From Schistosoma haematobium (lineage: Eukaryota > Platyhelminthes > Trematoda > Strigeidida > Schistosomatidae): DNA of 64,000 bases. A program made the translations under genes and the position numbers. Below, one piece after another: positions 24,600 to 36,140 of this stretch. The notes beneath the pieces were generated by a model. The model worked only from the letters and a program-made list of their open reading frames with translations, was not told the origin of the DNA and did no database searches. Numbering within the stretch: position 1 is the stretch's first letter; every line of letters begins with the position of its first letter. The stretch covers positions 86,294,364 through 86,358,363 of the forward strand of contig NC_067196.1 of the NCBI RefSeq assembly GCF_000699445.3, in the 5' to 3' direction.

Positions 24600-24990
24600 C
24601 ATGGATTGCCAAAGAGAGTGATGAAATATGCTAGAGTAATTTTGTCCTAGTCATGGATTCACTAGTCCATCATGACACCTCTGTTGGGGTCTCAGAGATG
24701 GCACAACCCAATAAATTGGCACGTTATTAAGAATGCTCAGAACAGAAGCTAGTGAAGACCCCATTATAGTTTACTTCTCATATTAGTGAAATGATACTCC
24801 TTATCTGAAGGAAGCTTTTCTTCGCTGTATTTAAACCTAACTGTATCTCGTATTAACTATTAGTGTTATTCGTTTATTTATCGACAATAGTACCCTTATC
24901 TGCTTTACTTCTTCACAACATTGTCATTTCACTTGTGTAGCTCATTTCGGTGTTGCATGGTACTAGAACTTATATGCTTTGAATAGATAA
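24600..24990 (+). mobile_element. non-LTR element 3' fragment (family of 26.6 kb)
   Basis: Decayed plus-strand copy containing GGGGTCTCAGAGATGGCACAACCCA, AGAACAGAAGCTAGTGAAGACCCC-like text and a 3'UTR with CTTATCTGAAGGAAG. This parallels 26990-27150, where GGCTGGGGTCATAGAGATGG and CAGTGGCGACCC occur. Coding capacity is lost. Confidence 0.6.
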
Positions 24991-24999
24991 ATACAATAA

Positions 25000-26500
25000 A
25001 ACCAGGGACTCCTCAACAGTAAGCATCAATCACAACCTCATCAGAAATCAAAACCAAAACCGTTAGTAGTTTTTGTGAAGAGCACGTCACTTTTAAAATA
25101 CACAAAGTTGATAACCAATAGCCCACATAGTCAGCTTGAACAAATCAATCCCAGTGGTAGATTACTGATCTCTGTAAACCTCTTAGAGTGAAAAAACACA
25201 ATCTCACTTAGAAATTACCGTAAAAATTGAATACAATATAAATTTGATTGAATAAATAAGAATTCAAAATTAGCACTCCTATGCAGTTGAAATTATTCAC
25301 CAGTTTACAAATAAAAATAGGAACAACCCAAGCAACAAATAAGTAATTACAAAAGGCTAAATAATAATAGGTATTCGTTAAGGAATAGCACTACAGAATC
25401 AGATAAAATTAAAGAAACCTAACTAGTTGTTTGAATTTGAGACACGTTAGTGATGCATGTACACGCAACTTTTCGTGAAATAATATCGAACAACTTTAAA
25501 TTTCATAACAAGTATCATAACATTTATTCACTTAGTTGGAATCAAATGGTTCATATGACTCGATTCTGATGCTATGTGACTGGTAAGTTTAATGTGATTC
25601 ATCATTGACATGAGTAAAATTCACACAACTTAGTGGCAAACTAGAAGTTCAGGAAATCCTTGTAAGAACAAGTTTATTATTACTAGTATCTACTAAGGTG
25701 ACTTTATGGAGATCTTATAATTTTTGTTAGAAATTTTTCTCTAGATGAGCTCCAAACGAGGGACTGAGAAGCAGTCGTCTAATGATCTTTGTTTTTAATG
25801 AACAATCAGTTAATGTCTAAGTGTGTGATGGATATTAAATTTTTAATTAATATTGTTACGTTTTACCACACAACTTAATGAGTACTTCAGTTACTTATAA
25901 AAAATTGGTCTTAATAACAAACAGTAATGAATAATTGATTAGAAGATAATGACGAGAAATTCAACAAAAGAAAAATATAGATCAAACTAATTTCTCACAC
26001 ACAAAAAGAAATACGAAACAGAACAGAACGAACGAAAAACTGATGAAAGTGAATTGAGAAAAAGTATTAATCATATGAAAGAATAGAAACAGGATATAAA
26101 GACAAAGTAAATGATAAACAAACAAGGAATATATATAAGATTTATGGTTAATTAAATAGGTAGCTATGCCAGTTAATAATACTAAACACCAATCATTTAT
26201 ATTCTATGTACACTGGTAAATTTTCACTTTGATACCTGCTTTAATTCTACTCCATATTACACTATATATTGATAAAAGCAATGATGTAAAATACTCAAGT
26301 AAATAGGATTAGACTAGTTTGTTTTTTATAATTAGGTTATACACAGAATAAAAACCGGTACTAAAACACTAATGCATAACACTCAGAGGGTAAGAAAACA
26401 ACTCAATCGTAATGCGACTTTTTTTAGCCTTATAATGAACATCTTAAGAAGAGACAAAAGTACATTTTGTTATCACTGATTATTATATTAGATAAAATAA
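25000..26500. other. no recognisable feature
   Basis: AT-rich DNA presumed intronic to the kinase gene. I looked for a missing exon here (phase 1 in, phase 0 out, minus strand) and did not find one I can defend. Confidence 0.5.
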
Positions 26501-26589
26501 TAAGAATAATGTTAGTGCTTTGAGAAAAATTCTCTTTTCTCCAGTGTGCTCGGATGATTTATAGCGACCTGAATTAATGCATCTTTTTA

Positions 26590-27150
26590 CTAGGTCTTAC
26601 TTTGTCTTATGACCGAGTCTGGATATAAAAGACTGGATTTATAGTGCTTCGGCGAGAGTTGTTCTGCTCTATATTTGCGAAACCTGACCTCTCCGAGTTG
26701 ATGATGTTAGACGACTCTGTGTCCAATCACCGTAGCTGATATCCAGCGGCAACACCATGTTAGTATTGCAGAGGTTCGACAACATGTGTTCGGTACAGTG
26801 ACGACAATTCAATGAGCATCATCATCATCATGAAACAGTGACTTTGGTGGCTCGGACATGTACTGAGAATGCCGTTGCAGTGAATTCCATATCATATTTG
26901 CCGACGCTGAAACTGGTCGAAAAAAGCGGAGAGGTGGTCAGTTTATAGCATGTCGTGATATGAAAGAAAATTGTACAGGACTGGCTTTTGTTGGTCCTTC
27001 ATGACTTCCTGGCTGGGGTCATAGAGATGGTGCAACACAGTGACTTGAGACTTTGACCGACAAGGTTCAGTATAAAAGCCAGTGGCGACCCTGTTATAAC
27101 TTTCTTTTACTTTTTGAGTATAAGTGAGAGGAACGTCTTTAACTGAAAGA
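26590..27150 (+). mobile_element. non-LTR retrotransposon, RT C-terminal end and 3'UTR
   Basis: Broken plus-strand frames give SARVVLLYICETWPL, then AEVRQHVFG and LVARTCTENA-like text. This is a frameshifted version of the C-terminal pattern (YG-ETWPLR, NAEVR, RWLGHVLRM) of flatworm non-LTR polyproteins. It is related to, but distinct from, the Perere-like copies at 13 and 39 kb. An ATC/CAT triplet run near 26820 interrupts it. The minus-strand frame of 152 residues over this region is antisense to it. Confidence 0.65.
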
Positions 27151-27465
27151 ATTCTTTCTGGTTGCATTTTTCTTAACTGAACTCCCTCTCCCATCATTAT
27201 TACTTCACTCTCATACACCAATTTCTGTTCATACTTGTTATACTCACCTTCCTTTCTACATCTTATTACAACCTCATTTCTATTGTGATGCATATATATT
27301 TCGGTAACAATGTTTACGTGTTTAAATAATGATAATATAACTAACTGACTGATGAGTGTATCGGAATCGAGTGGTGGTGTTGATGGACTACTTTCGATCA
27401 AGGTGCAATACAGTTACTAGATTTAATTGGTTTGTTTACGAAAATAAATTTATCCTTACATTAAA

Positions 27466-27726
27466 ATGTACGTCATTTGCATCAAACAGAAGCGAAATAT
27501 CAAATGTCTAGATCTTCGGAAACAAAATCGTATGTACCTTACAAATCACTTGGGTTTTAATTGTTCTCTGAATGAATTACAATGTCGAAACACTAGTTTA
27601 TTTTATACAAGAAAGACAAAATTAGAAACACAACTAGAGATAGTTTTTTGTAAGACTGCAAGTGATTGGAATGGTTCAACATTTAAAAAATTACTTAACG
27701 ATGTCACCGACGATAGAATGGCATAA
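27466..27726 (+). pseudogene. possible non-LTR C-terminal remnant
   Basis: An 86-residue open frame with no convincing splice signals. The pattern of an RNTS segment, then RKTK, then ASDWN followed by a hydrophobic stretch recalls the extreme C-terminus of L2/CR1-type reverse transcriptases (a Y.LRN, R, DWNSLP pattern), but the match is weak. It could equally be chance. I do not assign a function. Confidence 0.3.
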
Positions 27727-28059
27727 TATTAGTGACTGGTCAGTTGTCCAACATTTTGTATATCACTAAACTTGTTATTAATGAGAGCAATAACAATCCG
27801 ACAAATTCAGTATTATGAGAGAATCACGATCAGTAGTTTTACCTTAATTGTTAGTGGACTAAGGTTGATGTTAATGTTGAAGAGTCTATAAGTTCCCAAA
27901 ATCAGAATTCTATTTAAAACAACTTTATTTTCTTTGAGGAATCATATAGCCATATGCTATTCAACCAGACCACCAAGCCATACCACAATTACACTAATTT
28001 AGTCAAAATATTTCCCTAAGAATGAAGGGAATTTTTCCAGACGTTCAATGGCACTCGGA

Positions 28060-28400
28060 AGTTAAGTGTTTGGAGATATTTTACGAAAGACCCTGGACGA
28101 GGTTTCGTTGTAGTTGATACTCGTCAGTAAACAGTACCAGCAATTTTGAGGAAACGGATGTTCCCTATAGATATATTCAAGATCACTTTACTCAGCTTCG
28201 GTCTAAGACGTTATCATTAAGTTATTCAGCTAACCACTGACCACCTGTAGGATATTCACAAAAGACTGATTAATTAAAAGCGACTAATGACGTGTTTGTT
28301 TGGGCTTTAGTGTTGACCAAATTATTTGGTTCAAGATGAAATGTGGTCACTAGTTTGAGTGACTCGACACTGTGCTGAAAGGTTAGATTCCCTACCTTAC
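28060..28400 (-). repeat. family C ribozyme SINE, diverged copy
   Basis: Minus strand keeps CTGACGAG (28121-28127) and CGAAACC (around 28102-28106), with GTCCAGGGTC just downstream, as in the intact family C copy at 55.7 kb. Stem II no longer pairs well. The neighbouring 28310-28390 block (ACCAAATTATTTGG, AGTGACTCGACACT) matches the family C flanks at 54.2 and 55.8 kb. Confidence 0.6.
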
Positions 28401-28733
28401 TATACAAATATGACATTGGTTACCAATCTGCAACAAAACAATTACAACCAATGGCATCTGACATAATTCGTGGAAATATCCTAATTTGGTAAGATTAAGC
28501 AACAAACTTTCATTGACGTCAATGTGATTAACTTAAACCAAAAAGGTATATGTTGTCTATCTTGTATTTAATTGAATGAAGGTAATACTGACCATTTCAC
28601 AGAATAAAGTTGATAATGTTCATTCACCTATAAAAATGGATTAATACAGTCGAGATAAATATTTGGATTTCCACTAAAAATTGAAAGCCCATAATGAATT
28701 TAACAACTGAATACTGCAGTAGAAAGTAGTGAC

Positions 28734-28734
<1 letters not shown>

Positions 28735-28771
<37 letters not shown>
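28735..28771. repeat. (TA)n microsatellite
   Basis: About 37 bases of alternating TA. Short open frames across it encode Ile-Tyr repeats and are artefacts. Confidence 0.95.
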
Positions 28772-28773
<2 letters not shown>

Positions 28774-29705
28774 TAGCACACACGCACATACACATGCACA
28801 CATACATTTTGTTTGCATTTCCATCAACTAACTGCTCTCAGGCAAAAAGTAATGATAAACCAACTTCTACGAAACTGAGAGAAAATTCGCCACATAAAGT
28901 GGATAGATGAGTCATCACAGTGTGTTTTCGGTACGAATCATATAAACAAAACAAAAAATAAAAAAAAACTGATGTAGTAAAAGACAGATAGGGGAGAACG
29001 GACTGGATACTTTTTCTAGAATATGCGACAGACAGTTGTTCATACAATTGGTGTAGGGTTAAGAATCTAAAATATTCACGGCAAATATACTTACAATTAC
29101 TAACAATCCCTTAAACAATTAAACATAATGCGAAGTACAAAATCCATACGAACACAAGTGACCGCAATATACAAAAGAAAATAAGACAAACTGCTTTGTT
29201 TATATTATAGTTGAATATCAACAGCTTTATAACTCGGATTTAGCCAAGTAAATCGAAATCTCAACCCTATACTCTTCAAGTGAACTACTACAATGCTTGT
29301 ATCAACTCGTGATGCTGTAAACTATTGAGACCAAAGGTTTATTCGCCGCTCTAGCAGACGATGATAGTTAAGAAAAAGACATTTTTTAGGATATCCTTGA
29401 GAACCAGCCATTCAGGATGGAGACTTCATATCTTTTCTTACTTCTGAAGTTACTGATGGCTATAAAATCAATGAAAAATAGAATAGTAATCGGGAGATAA
29501 TATAAACTGATTCTCTACATAGACAACAATGCATAAATAGTATGGCTGCAGAACGCAATGTATTAAAAAACCCAGTCTGAAAATATCTGTTTACAGTGTA
29601 ATACAAGTATCATTGTCAATCAAATACAAAACTAATGATTATAATTTTCAATAAAATCATACCCCACAATGAGTGATCTGAATATGGAATAAATTTATAA
29701 AATAC

Positions 29706-29871
29706 CTTTGAATAATGAATGTAGATTTTGTCCTTTTTTAGTTGAATTTGGTTGGTTTACCCATTCAGGCAGACTACATTGGTTGGAAAACAAATCGATG
29801 ATAATTTTAAAATCACTTGTTGACATAGGGATATGATAACATTTTCCCGTTGTGTCTACACTCATATACAT
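29706..29871 (-). CDS. probable first coding exon of the PFTAIRE kinase gene
   Basis: An open stretch from ATG at 29871 for 55 codons to a GTATTT donor in phase 1, with an in-frame stop 15 bases upstream of the ATG. It encodes MYMSVDTTGKCYHIPM and later LPEWVNQPN. A compact hydrophobic segment (FKIIIDLFS) suggests real coding. It lies on the kinase strand upstream of the 24437 exon, but the phases do not join directly (phase 1 here, phase 0 there). Either one exon is missing between them or this belongs to another transcript. Confidence 0.55.
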
Positions 29872-29899
29872 TGAAGCATACGTTTATAAGTGAAGAGAA

Positions 29900-30317
29900 A
29901 AACATGGGTGCACAACTCACAGCACATAAGATGTATGAATTATAGACTGATATTTACAAGGCATATATGAAAGTTTTGTTTACAATATGATGTTATGATT
30001 TCATTTGCATGGAAAAACAGCAACACAAGAAATTTGTTATTTTATTTCCTACAAATCAATTTTTTACCTGACGGAAAAAGTTACAAGTACACTTTGTGCA
30101 TAAATAAAAACATAAATTTATCACCACTACTACTTCTAAATTCGTGCTTGAGATAACTCAGTTACAACATTAAATGCCTAATCAAAACAAAACAAATTAT
30201 TAGAATTTCAACTTATATAGTTAGATGAATGGTTAAAAGATTAAGGTGGCGTTTTAGTTGTACAAATAACATACACATTAGGACGATATTTGATTTCTAT
30301 TAATATACACGAAATAA
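29900..30317. other. no recognisable feature (possible 5' region)
   Basis: AT-rich DNA upstream of the putative first kinase exon. A promoter would be expected here or further upstream, but I see no defensible promoter element. Confidence 0.4.
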
Positions 30318-30575
30318 TATTGTGGTGTATGCTACTTACGCTGACAGATATAAGTAGTATGTGGCACCAATCGGAAGTGGAATGCCTGGCAGCAGAAGAT
30401 TGGAATGAAGAGAATAGGAAGGAACTCGGAGAGCAATCAAGATAACAACAGAACTAGAGGAATGATAGAGTATGTAACGGACAACGCAAATATGTGCAAA
30501 CAATGTATTTAATGTATGATTTTCATATTTTACTAAGCCACTATGTGATTATGCATTAAAAAATAAATTGATTTT
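30318..30575 (+). repeat. dispersed repeat E, copy 2
   Basis: Same orientation and block order as 900-1150 (TATGCTACTTA, AAGTAGTATGT, GTGGAATGCCTGGCAGC, AGCAATCAAGATAAC, ATTTAATGTATG, AATAAATTG). Less decayed than copy 1. It has no coding capacity. Confidence 0.65.
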
Positions 30576-30579
30576 TTTT

Positions 30580-31990
30580 CTGTCTGAGTTTCAATTCATT
30601 ACAGTGTACCATAAACTTCAATAATACAACATACCATCGAATGTTATAGATGAGTTATTTCCACTGGTTGACTATTACTAAATGAATGGTTATGTAATCT
30701 GAGCGAAAATTATTTCATAGTTGCCGGTCTTTATCTTCAGTTAACCAGTAACCACTGTTTTATTTTTATGAAGTTGAAATAATACAGAAGACCCATATAC
30801 AGCCTAAAATCTCAAAACAGTATTTTCACTGACTCAATTCTGCAACTCAGAAATAATTATTGATGAAACTGAATAAACAATTAGTCTGGGACATCGTCAT
30901 GCAGTCAATGTGTTTTAGAGCCACATATTAAGTTAGTGATATATGAAGTAGAATGAGATAAGATGTTGACTGTTAATAGTAAGTATTAAACAACTGGTTA
31001 CATTACTTTACCTTTATGCATCGCATTTTATAACCTATTAGGAAGTGAATCAGTTAGATTAAAGTTAGAGCACTTGATTTTTAATCAGTGAGTCATATAT
31101 TCAAACTTCACTAAATCTAAAACAGTAACAACAACCAATTAGTTTTACTGGCTATCACAAGAACCTAAACTGGGTTACTAAGTGAGACTAATTTAAATTA
31201 CGAATTCAAATAGATATCAGTCTGATGCCGTAGACGTTTTTACAGAAGTGGTCATTTTCGTGGTAAGCAGATTATATTAACTATGTAATTACTCCAAGTT
31301 AGTTTGGCCAAACGTTGGAGTGGAAACATCTTTAAAAAGCGCAGATACATGATGAAATTAAGTGAAACAACTTGATTAACTAATCAAACGCTGTGACAGA
31401 ATGAACCCTACTGATGAACACAAGGACCTATTTATTATTCTATTCCTGCTAAGTTTCCTGTAATTTTAACATTTTAAAACTATTACACTAGGTTACATAG
31501 TATCTGTACTTGAGTCTGATTCGACAACGTCGTACAGAGACGCGACGAAAACACATGCACCAGTGATTTACATTCCGCACCACCACTCAAATAAGGAAGA
31601 TGAATACTTTTGCTTGTAAGTGGACGTCTATTGTTGATATTCAAGATTGAATTGACCAATTGTAAAAATGATTAAGTGAAGAAAGTTTTTCCTTTTGAAG
31701 ACTTTAGTTACTTAAGCTGTACAATTGTATTTATAATAATTTAACAAAAATAGTTTGGTAAAAAAACAAATAGGTTTGAGGGGTGAGGCGACAGGGAGTT
31801 TCAAGTGTCAAGAGTGCTAAGTAACAAACTGTAGGCTAAATAAAGCTAATAAGATGAAACAAAATGTATGAAAGATAATTGTCCAGTTGACGAAGATGAT
31901 AAAGTTGAGGAATAAATAAAAAAGTGAGGGTGATTAAAACAATTAATTAGAAGCATTAGAAGTGTTCTTACTAAGCATTAGGAGCTATAA
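30580..31990. other. no recognisable feature
   Basis: AT-rich intergenic DNA between the putative 3' end of the unrecognised gene at 32.0 kb and the putative 5' end of the kinase gene. A weak tRNA-like stretch near 31060-31130 may be a decayed SINE head, but it is not convincing. Confidence 0.45.
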
Positions 31991-31993
31991 GTA

Positions 31994-32178
31994 TTAGGAC
32001 AACAGTAGAATAAAAGCTTTCACGTTTTTACAGAGTCCAGACATGAAACACCGAGTTTTTGACAAATTTGCGTGCGCAATTTGTTGATTTATGCTCCCTT
32101 CGAGATCAGTTATTTGATCATGTAGGCGATCTATAAGCTTATTTTTGAGGGACAGTAACCAAAATCGATGTTCCACCA
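31994..32178 (-). CDS. unrecognised gene, putative terminal exon
   Basis: Acceptor AATAAATCAG at 32180, then 60 codons to a TAA. The peptide is well formed: LSLKNKLIDRLHDQITDLEG has a heptad-like pattern suggesting a coiled coil, followed by a Cys-containing tail with NVKAFILLLS at the end. Entry phase 1. I do not recognise the family. Grouping with the exons at 33.2-34.5 kb rests on strand and proximity only. Confidence 0.45.
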
Positions 32179-33191
32179 CTGATTTATTGATCGTTTTGCA
32201 ACCGGAAAATTAAAACCATACGATCGACAACATATTACTTGAGAAAATGACGGTGGCAACAACTCAGTAGCCTATTGTATAACTCTGTGATACGTAAGAC
32301 GTTGGGCACTAATACCTAGTTGGAGTAGAAGAATCGACACAGGGATATCGTACTTTCCTATCATCAGTATAAGTGCCCTAGTATTTCAGTCACAAACTAG
32401 AAGAAATGGAACATTTACCGGATCTGAATGACAAAAAAGTAAAAAAAGGAAGCAGAGTGACTAAGCTAAGATGTGATATTAGTTCTTGAAGTTGACGATT
32501 TGTTATATAAGTGGGATAGACTTGATGATGCCTGAAAAATCAATAACCTGTGGCCATAAATTTACTGCAGCAGGACTTCAAAATTATATGATTGTACCCG
32601 TTGTTGACAATGTTTAACAGTAAGAAAGACCTACAACAATAATACATTTTTCCGTGTATCATTGACTGGGTAACAATCTGGCAAGCTAAATTCTCATGTT
32701 GTTGGTGATAAACTTCATAATTAAGTAAGTCCTATTTTAATGGTTATGAGCACATTGACATCTATGTCTATGTAATGGAGTGAAATCTTAGAAGCCAGTA
32801 TGAGCACCGAGTTAAACACTCCCTGTGAATAGTAAACAAGCAAATAAGTTGGGATTCACGAGGTTAGGGAGATCACTTTACAGCAACTGATGGTGCAATA
32901 CGTTACGAGTCACACTTACAAAAGAGTAATCTTAACATGAATACGAACAATATTTAGTTTTACTAACTTATATAAAAACAGAATAGTCAAAGAAATCGGT
33001 GTGCTTGCCACTCATCACAATCGGATAAAAAAAGCAATCCAAAAATATTTATATACTTGTTTTGTTGCAGATACAAATTTACGTTAAACAATAAAACTAG
33101 CAGAAAATGCATTATCAAGTAGTTGGATGCTAAAATCTCGACATTTTGTACACATCAGTTTCAAAGAGCATATTTGCAGACGATTACCTAC

Positions 33192-33400
33192 CTGAGTTTT
33201 ACACTCCCAAAATGAATAAGACAAACAACCAGTCTTTACATGTCCTACACTCAGAGATTTTGAGTACCCTCTAAAAGCAGTGTGATAATAATGGAAAATT
33301 AGGCAACTGTTGGACATCGAGATATACACATCGATCCGGTGAAAAAAGTCTTCAGCTTGTGAAACTATACTTATAATGACATAAAAGCACTTCCAAAGCA
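33192..33400 (-). CDS. unrecognised gene, putative exon
   Basis: Minus-strand open frame ending at a CAG/GTAGGT donor (phase 0). It encodes SQAEDFFHRIDVYISMSNS, then IFHYYHTAFRGYSKS and SYSFWECKTQ. The composition is unlike the surrounding AT-rich shadows, with balanced Cys, Trp, His and Gly. The start is uncertain: acceptors at AAAAAAG (about 33407) or CACAAG (about 33363) are both possible. No known domain is recognised. Confidence 0.4.
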
Positions 33401-33450
33401 TTATCAAGCTTTTTTGAAGTTGATTGGTTAATATTTTGCAATGTAAGCAC

Positions 33451-33666
33451 TGTGTAATAATAGTTCAAGCAATGAGGAAATCATTGCACAAGAAAAGCCA
33501 GTGAATTCCTCCCAATAGGTCATGGTTACCTTACGACAAAGCGTGTGTAAATCAATTCTTACCCTAAAACTTTCGAGAAGCTCGAAAGTATTCATTAAAA
33601 CTGGAAATAGTCCGTGATAGTTATTAGATGAATGATTTTTCAGAGTCGCCATAAGTGAACACATGA
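33451..33666 (-). CDS. unrecognised gene, putative exon
   Basis: Enters in phase 1 after a weak acceptor (GTGTAAG at 33667) and encodes SLMATLKNHSSNNYHG, FPVLMNTFELLESFRVRI and YWEEFTGFSCAMISSLLE, a helical, protein-like sequence. It fits in phase with the upstream exon at 33842-33913. The 3' boundary is uncertain. Confidence 0.42.
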
Positions 33667-33841
33667 CTTACACATAACTGGAAAACATATCTATTTGACG
33701 GTCCAAGAAGAAAAAATAAATTAACCTCAGTTACAAACAGTGAAATACTTTAATGATCAGATCAAGTTAACTTACTTCGAGGCTCGAAATTCCATCTTTA
33801 GGACCTGTAAGTTACATCTCTGAAAACAATGAGGCACTTAC

Positions 33842-33913
33842 TTAATTTCCCAAAAGATGATGATAACCGCTTTCGGATTCTTTTGAGGATACGAAGCTTT
33901 GAAGTTGGTTTTT
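33842..33913 (-). CDS. unrecognised gene, putative small exon
   Basis: A 72-nt exon with a good acceptor (TTTAACAG) and donor (GTAAGTG), entered and left in phase 1, matching both neighbours. It encodes KPTSKLRILKRIRKRLSSS, a strongly basic amphipathic stretch that could be a nuclear-localisation or nucleic-acid-binding segment (inference). Confidence 0.5.
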   Translation of the reverse strand, partial: KNQLQSFVSSKESESGYHHLLGN

Positions 33914-33994
33914 CTGTTAAAGGGATAAAAATATAATCATACATGTTTTCAACATGTTAATAAAACCAATGCTAACTTTAAATCCGTTTATTAC

Positions 33995-34178
33995 CTTTAA
34001 GTGTCAAGCTCTTATGAAGAATGGGTTCTTGACTAGTCTGCCCAACCTCCAACCCACTTTCTGCCATTACTCCACGGGACAAAGACATAAAACCAGAGAG
34101 CCCCTCAAGAGGAGCGCTTAAAACTAAAGCACATGCAAAGTTTTTTTTCCAAGCGGAAAAACAAATCCAGAAATGAGA
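33995..34178 (-). CDS. unrecognised gene, putative exon
   Basis: A 184-nt stretch, acceptor AACCCAG and donor GTAATA, entered in phase 0 and left in phase 1. It encodes SHFWICFSAWKKNFACALVL, then APLEGLSGF, RGVMAESGLEVGQ and EPILHKSLTLK. The amino-acid composition argues for real coding. It joins in phase to the 33842-33913 exon. No family is recognised. Confidence 0.5.
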
Positions 34179-34289
34179 CTGGGTTCAATAAGACAAAGCT
34201 TATATATCAAGATAACACCAACTTTTTAGTGTTAAGTCTTCAGCAATAAGCGGATTAACCTGTGTGAATTCTCACAGTTTTTCTTCTAG

Positions 34290-34452
34290 TGATCCAACCT
34301 CATATTGAAAGTTTTCACTGGTAGGATTCAAATCAGTTATACGAACATAGAGTTTCAATGTTAAACCATTCGGCAGCAAAACAGCTTTTACTTTTTGTTT
34401 GCTTTGCCTTAGTGTTGGGAGCCGCTTTAAGTGGCTGCACAGTTTATTAGTT
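34290..34452 (-). CDS. unrecognised gene, putative exon
   Basis: Starts after a pyrimidine-rich acceptor (TTCTGTTCTCACCAG) and encodes TNKLCSHLKRLPTLRQSKQK, then VKAVLLPNGLTLKLYVRI and DLNPTSENFQYE. The donor is unclear: GAG/GTTGGA keeps phase with the next exon, while the stronger ACT/GTGAGA does not. The exon start is only about 40 bases from the edge of an RTE tail, so the element sits in the intron upstream of it. Confidence 0.45.
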
Positions 34453-34489
34453 CTGGTGAGAACAGAAAGGTAAAACGACTTATTTACAT

Positions 34490-34660
34490 ATACCTGTTGT
34501 CCCTCGTGGAGGAGTATAAGCCGCTTATCCTCATTCACCATCTAAATCTGCCCTGGACAATCCTTTCTAGTTGTTTTCAGTTTCTGTTCGTTCCTCCGGT
34601 GTCTGCTTTCAAGTCCCGACGTAATGAATTATTTTGCCTTCCTCTAACACTAAAATAATC
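34490..34660 (-). mobile_element. RTE element 3' tail
   Basis: Minus-oriented copy of the RTE terminus. The plus-strand text CTGTTGTCCCTCGTGGAGGAG mirrors the family end that at 46.79 kb reads CTGTTACTCCTCGTGAAGGA. It covers about 150 bases of the 3' coding end and terminal sequence. Confidence 0.75.
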
Positions 34661-35430
34661 ACTGAAGATACGCTATCTCAATATAAAGTCAACTAGAGTT
34701 CTATCTAACCTGTATAAATCAGCTTAGAGATTTAAGTTATATGCCTTTCTTTGTAGCGTTATCTAAATATTGGTACTGTTTACAGACAATAGTATAGACG
34801 GCTTCAGCAGTTTGGGTATTAGAGTAACGTGAAGAAGGAAATAGGAATCTTAAGTGATGGCATGAAGTACACCACTTTTAACCAGTTTAAACCAGGGTAA
34901 TGTCTCATTTGCTTTCAATTTCTGCCTCCATCCACAGGCTACGCTTCTAATCTGCTCTTGTATGATACCTACTACTCCAAAGTTGGAGGGTATCTGCTTA
35001 CGCCCAGGTAACAAGCTTCGTTGCACGGGTTACTACATCTATGGACATCCACTCGACACATGAACCACTCTCTTGGGATGCTGTTAAATCCCATCCCACA
35101 CCCAGTAACTTGTTTATGCACGAATATCTATTCCAAAACGTGCTTTATAAGAGCGAATACTTTATATGGTTCAACATGACTTAGTAGGCTATCGCAGACT
35201 ATTTTTCAAGTACCTTACTTGTTACTCGTTACACCACCAGATGTGTGATTGAAAACTATATTTCTCCGTATTTAAATATAGAACTATTTACGGCATACTT
35301 ATAATCTCTAGGAAAATGATGTCGAAAAACGCTGTGAAGTGACATCAATCTTCAATGGACGTCTTCGGAGCACAGTGGTTTGCCATATTTTAGTTCAATA
35401 ATTAAAAGAAAAACAGATTCACACCCACAA
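34660..35430. other. no recognisable feature
   Basis: I see no supported gene or repeat in this interval. Confidence 0.5.
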
Positions 35431-35437
35431 ATACTGG

Positions 35438-35701
35438 TCATATTGCTTGTATCTCGGCTATGCAGCTATGAGATGTGGTGGCAACAACATCTTTGAAGTA
35501 CATTTCCCTTGAATTGTTTGATAATCTTTCAGCTTTAGCTGTATATGATCTAGTAAGTATATCTGAGTTCTCGTACAACAATAATAGATTAATTCCCTGA
35601 GTATGCTTAATTCTCTTCTTAGTGAACGAAAGAAATCGTTGCAGGCAAAAATGGGTGTCATATGTCGGTTGTGTTTCATAATTTGTGAGAAATTTTGCCA
35701 T
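35438..35701 (-). other. two overlapping open frames, possible exon
   Basis: Two minus-strand frames are open together here. One (87 residues) contains THFCLQRFLSFTKKRIK. The other (73 residues) contains SLRRELSILRELIYYCC and LLDHIQLKLKDYQ with leucine spacing suggesting a helix. Either could be an upstream exon of the unrecognised gene at 32-34.5 kb. I find no clear splice sites to choose between them. Confidence 0.25.
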
Positions 35702-35779
35702 GACAGTCTAAGATATATTCCCTATTTTTCGATACTAAAACTTAAATGGCTTATGATCAGTTGTTAAGAAAAAGTTCAC

Positions 35780-36140
35780 CAAATGTTACTTTTGGTGCAA
35801 TAACTTTGAATTCCTTTCTAGATCCATAAAAGATGGATCTTTTACTCTTACCGTAGAGTACGGGGTGATCTAATATTGACTTATCGTATACTGAACGATG
35901 ACCTTGGTATTAACATGTCTTATCTCTTGCTTCCGTCTAGAACCGATCATTTGAGAGGACATTCGAAGAAAGTTCAAAAACCGAGATCAAACCGTTTACG
36001 TCTGGAGTTCCGTTTCTCGCACCGAGTAGTGAATTACTGGAATTCCCTACCGGAACACGTAATATCAGCACCGTCTGTTAATATATTCAAAACGAGATTG
36101 GACCTCCACAGTATTACAAACTGCAAGGATTAATATAGGT
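35780..36140 (+). mobile_element. CR1/jockey-like non-LTR element, C-terminal end
   Basis: Open frame to 36133 preceded by DLILTYRILN-like sequence. The end contains TDHLRGHSKK, NRLRLEFRFSHRVVNYWNSL and PEHVISAPSVNIFKTRLD. That is the conserved C-terminal pattern of CR1/jockey-type reverse transcriptases (RGHS, R...FS.RVV..WN.LP, APS...FK..LD). It is 5'-truncated, with only the last 100 or so residues left. Confidence 0.8.

Noticed and set aside
26943..27401. 152-residue minus-strand open frame, considered as the missing kinase exon
   Set aside because: It lies antisense to a recognisable retrotransposon 3' fragment and lacks splice sites of the needed phase.
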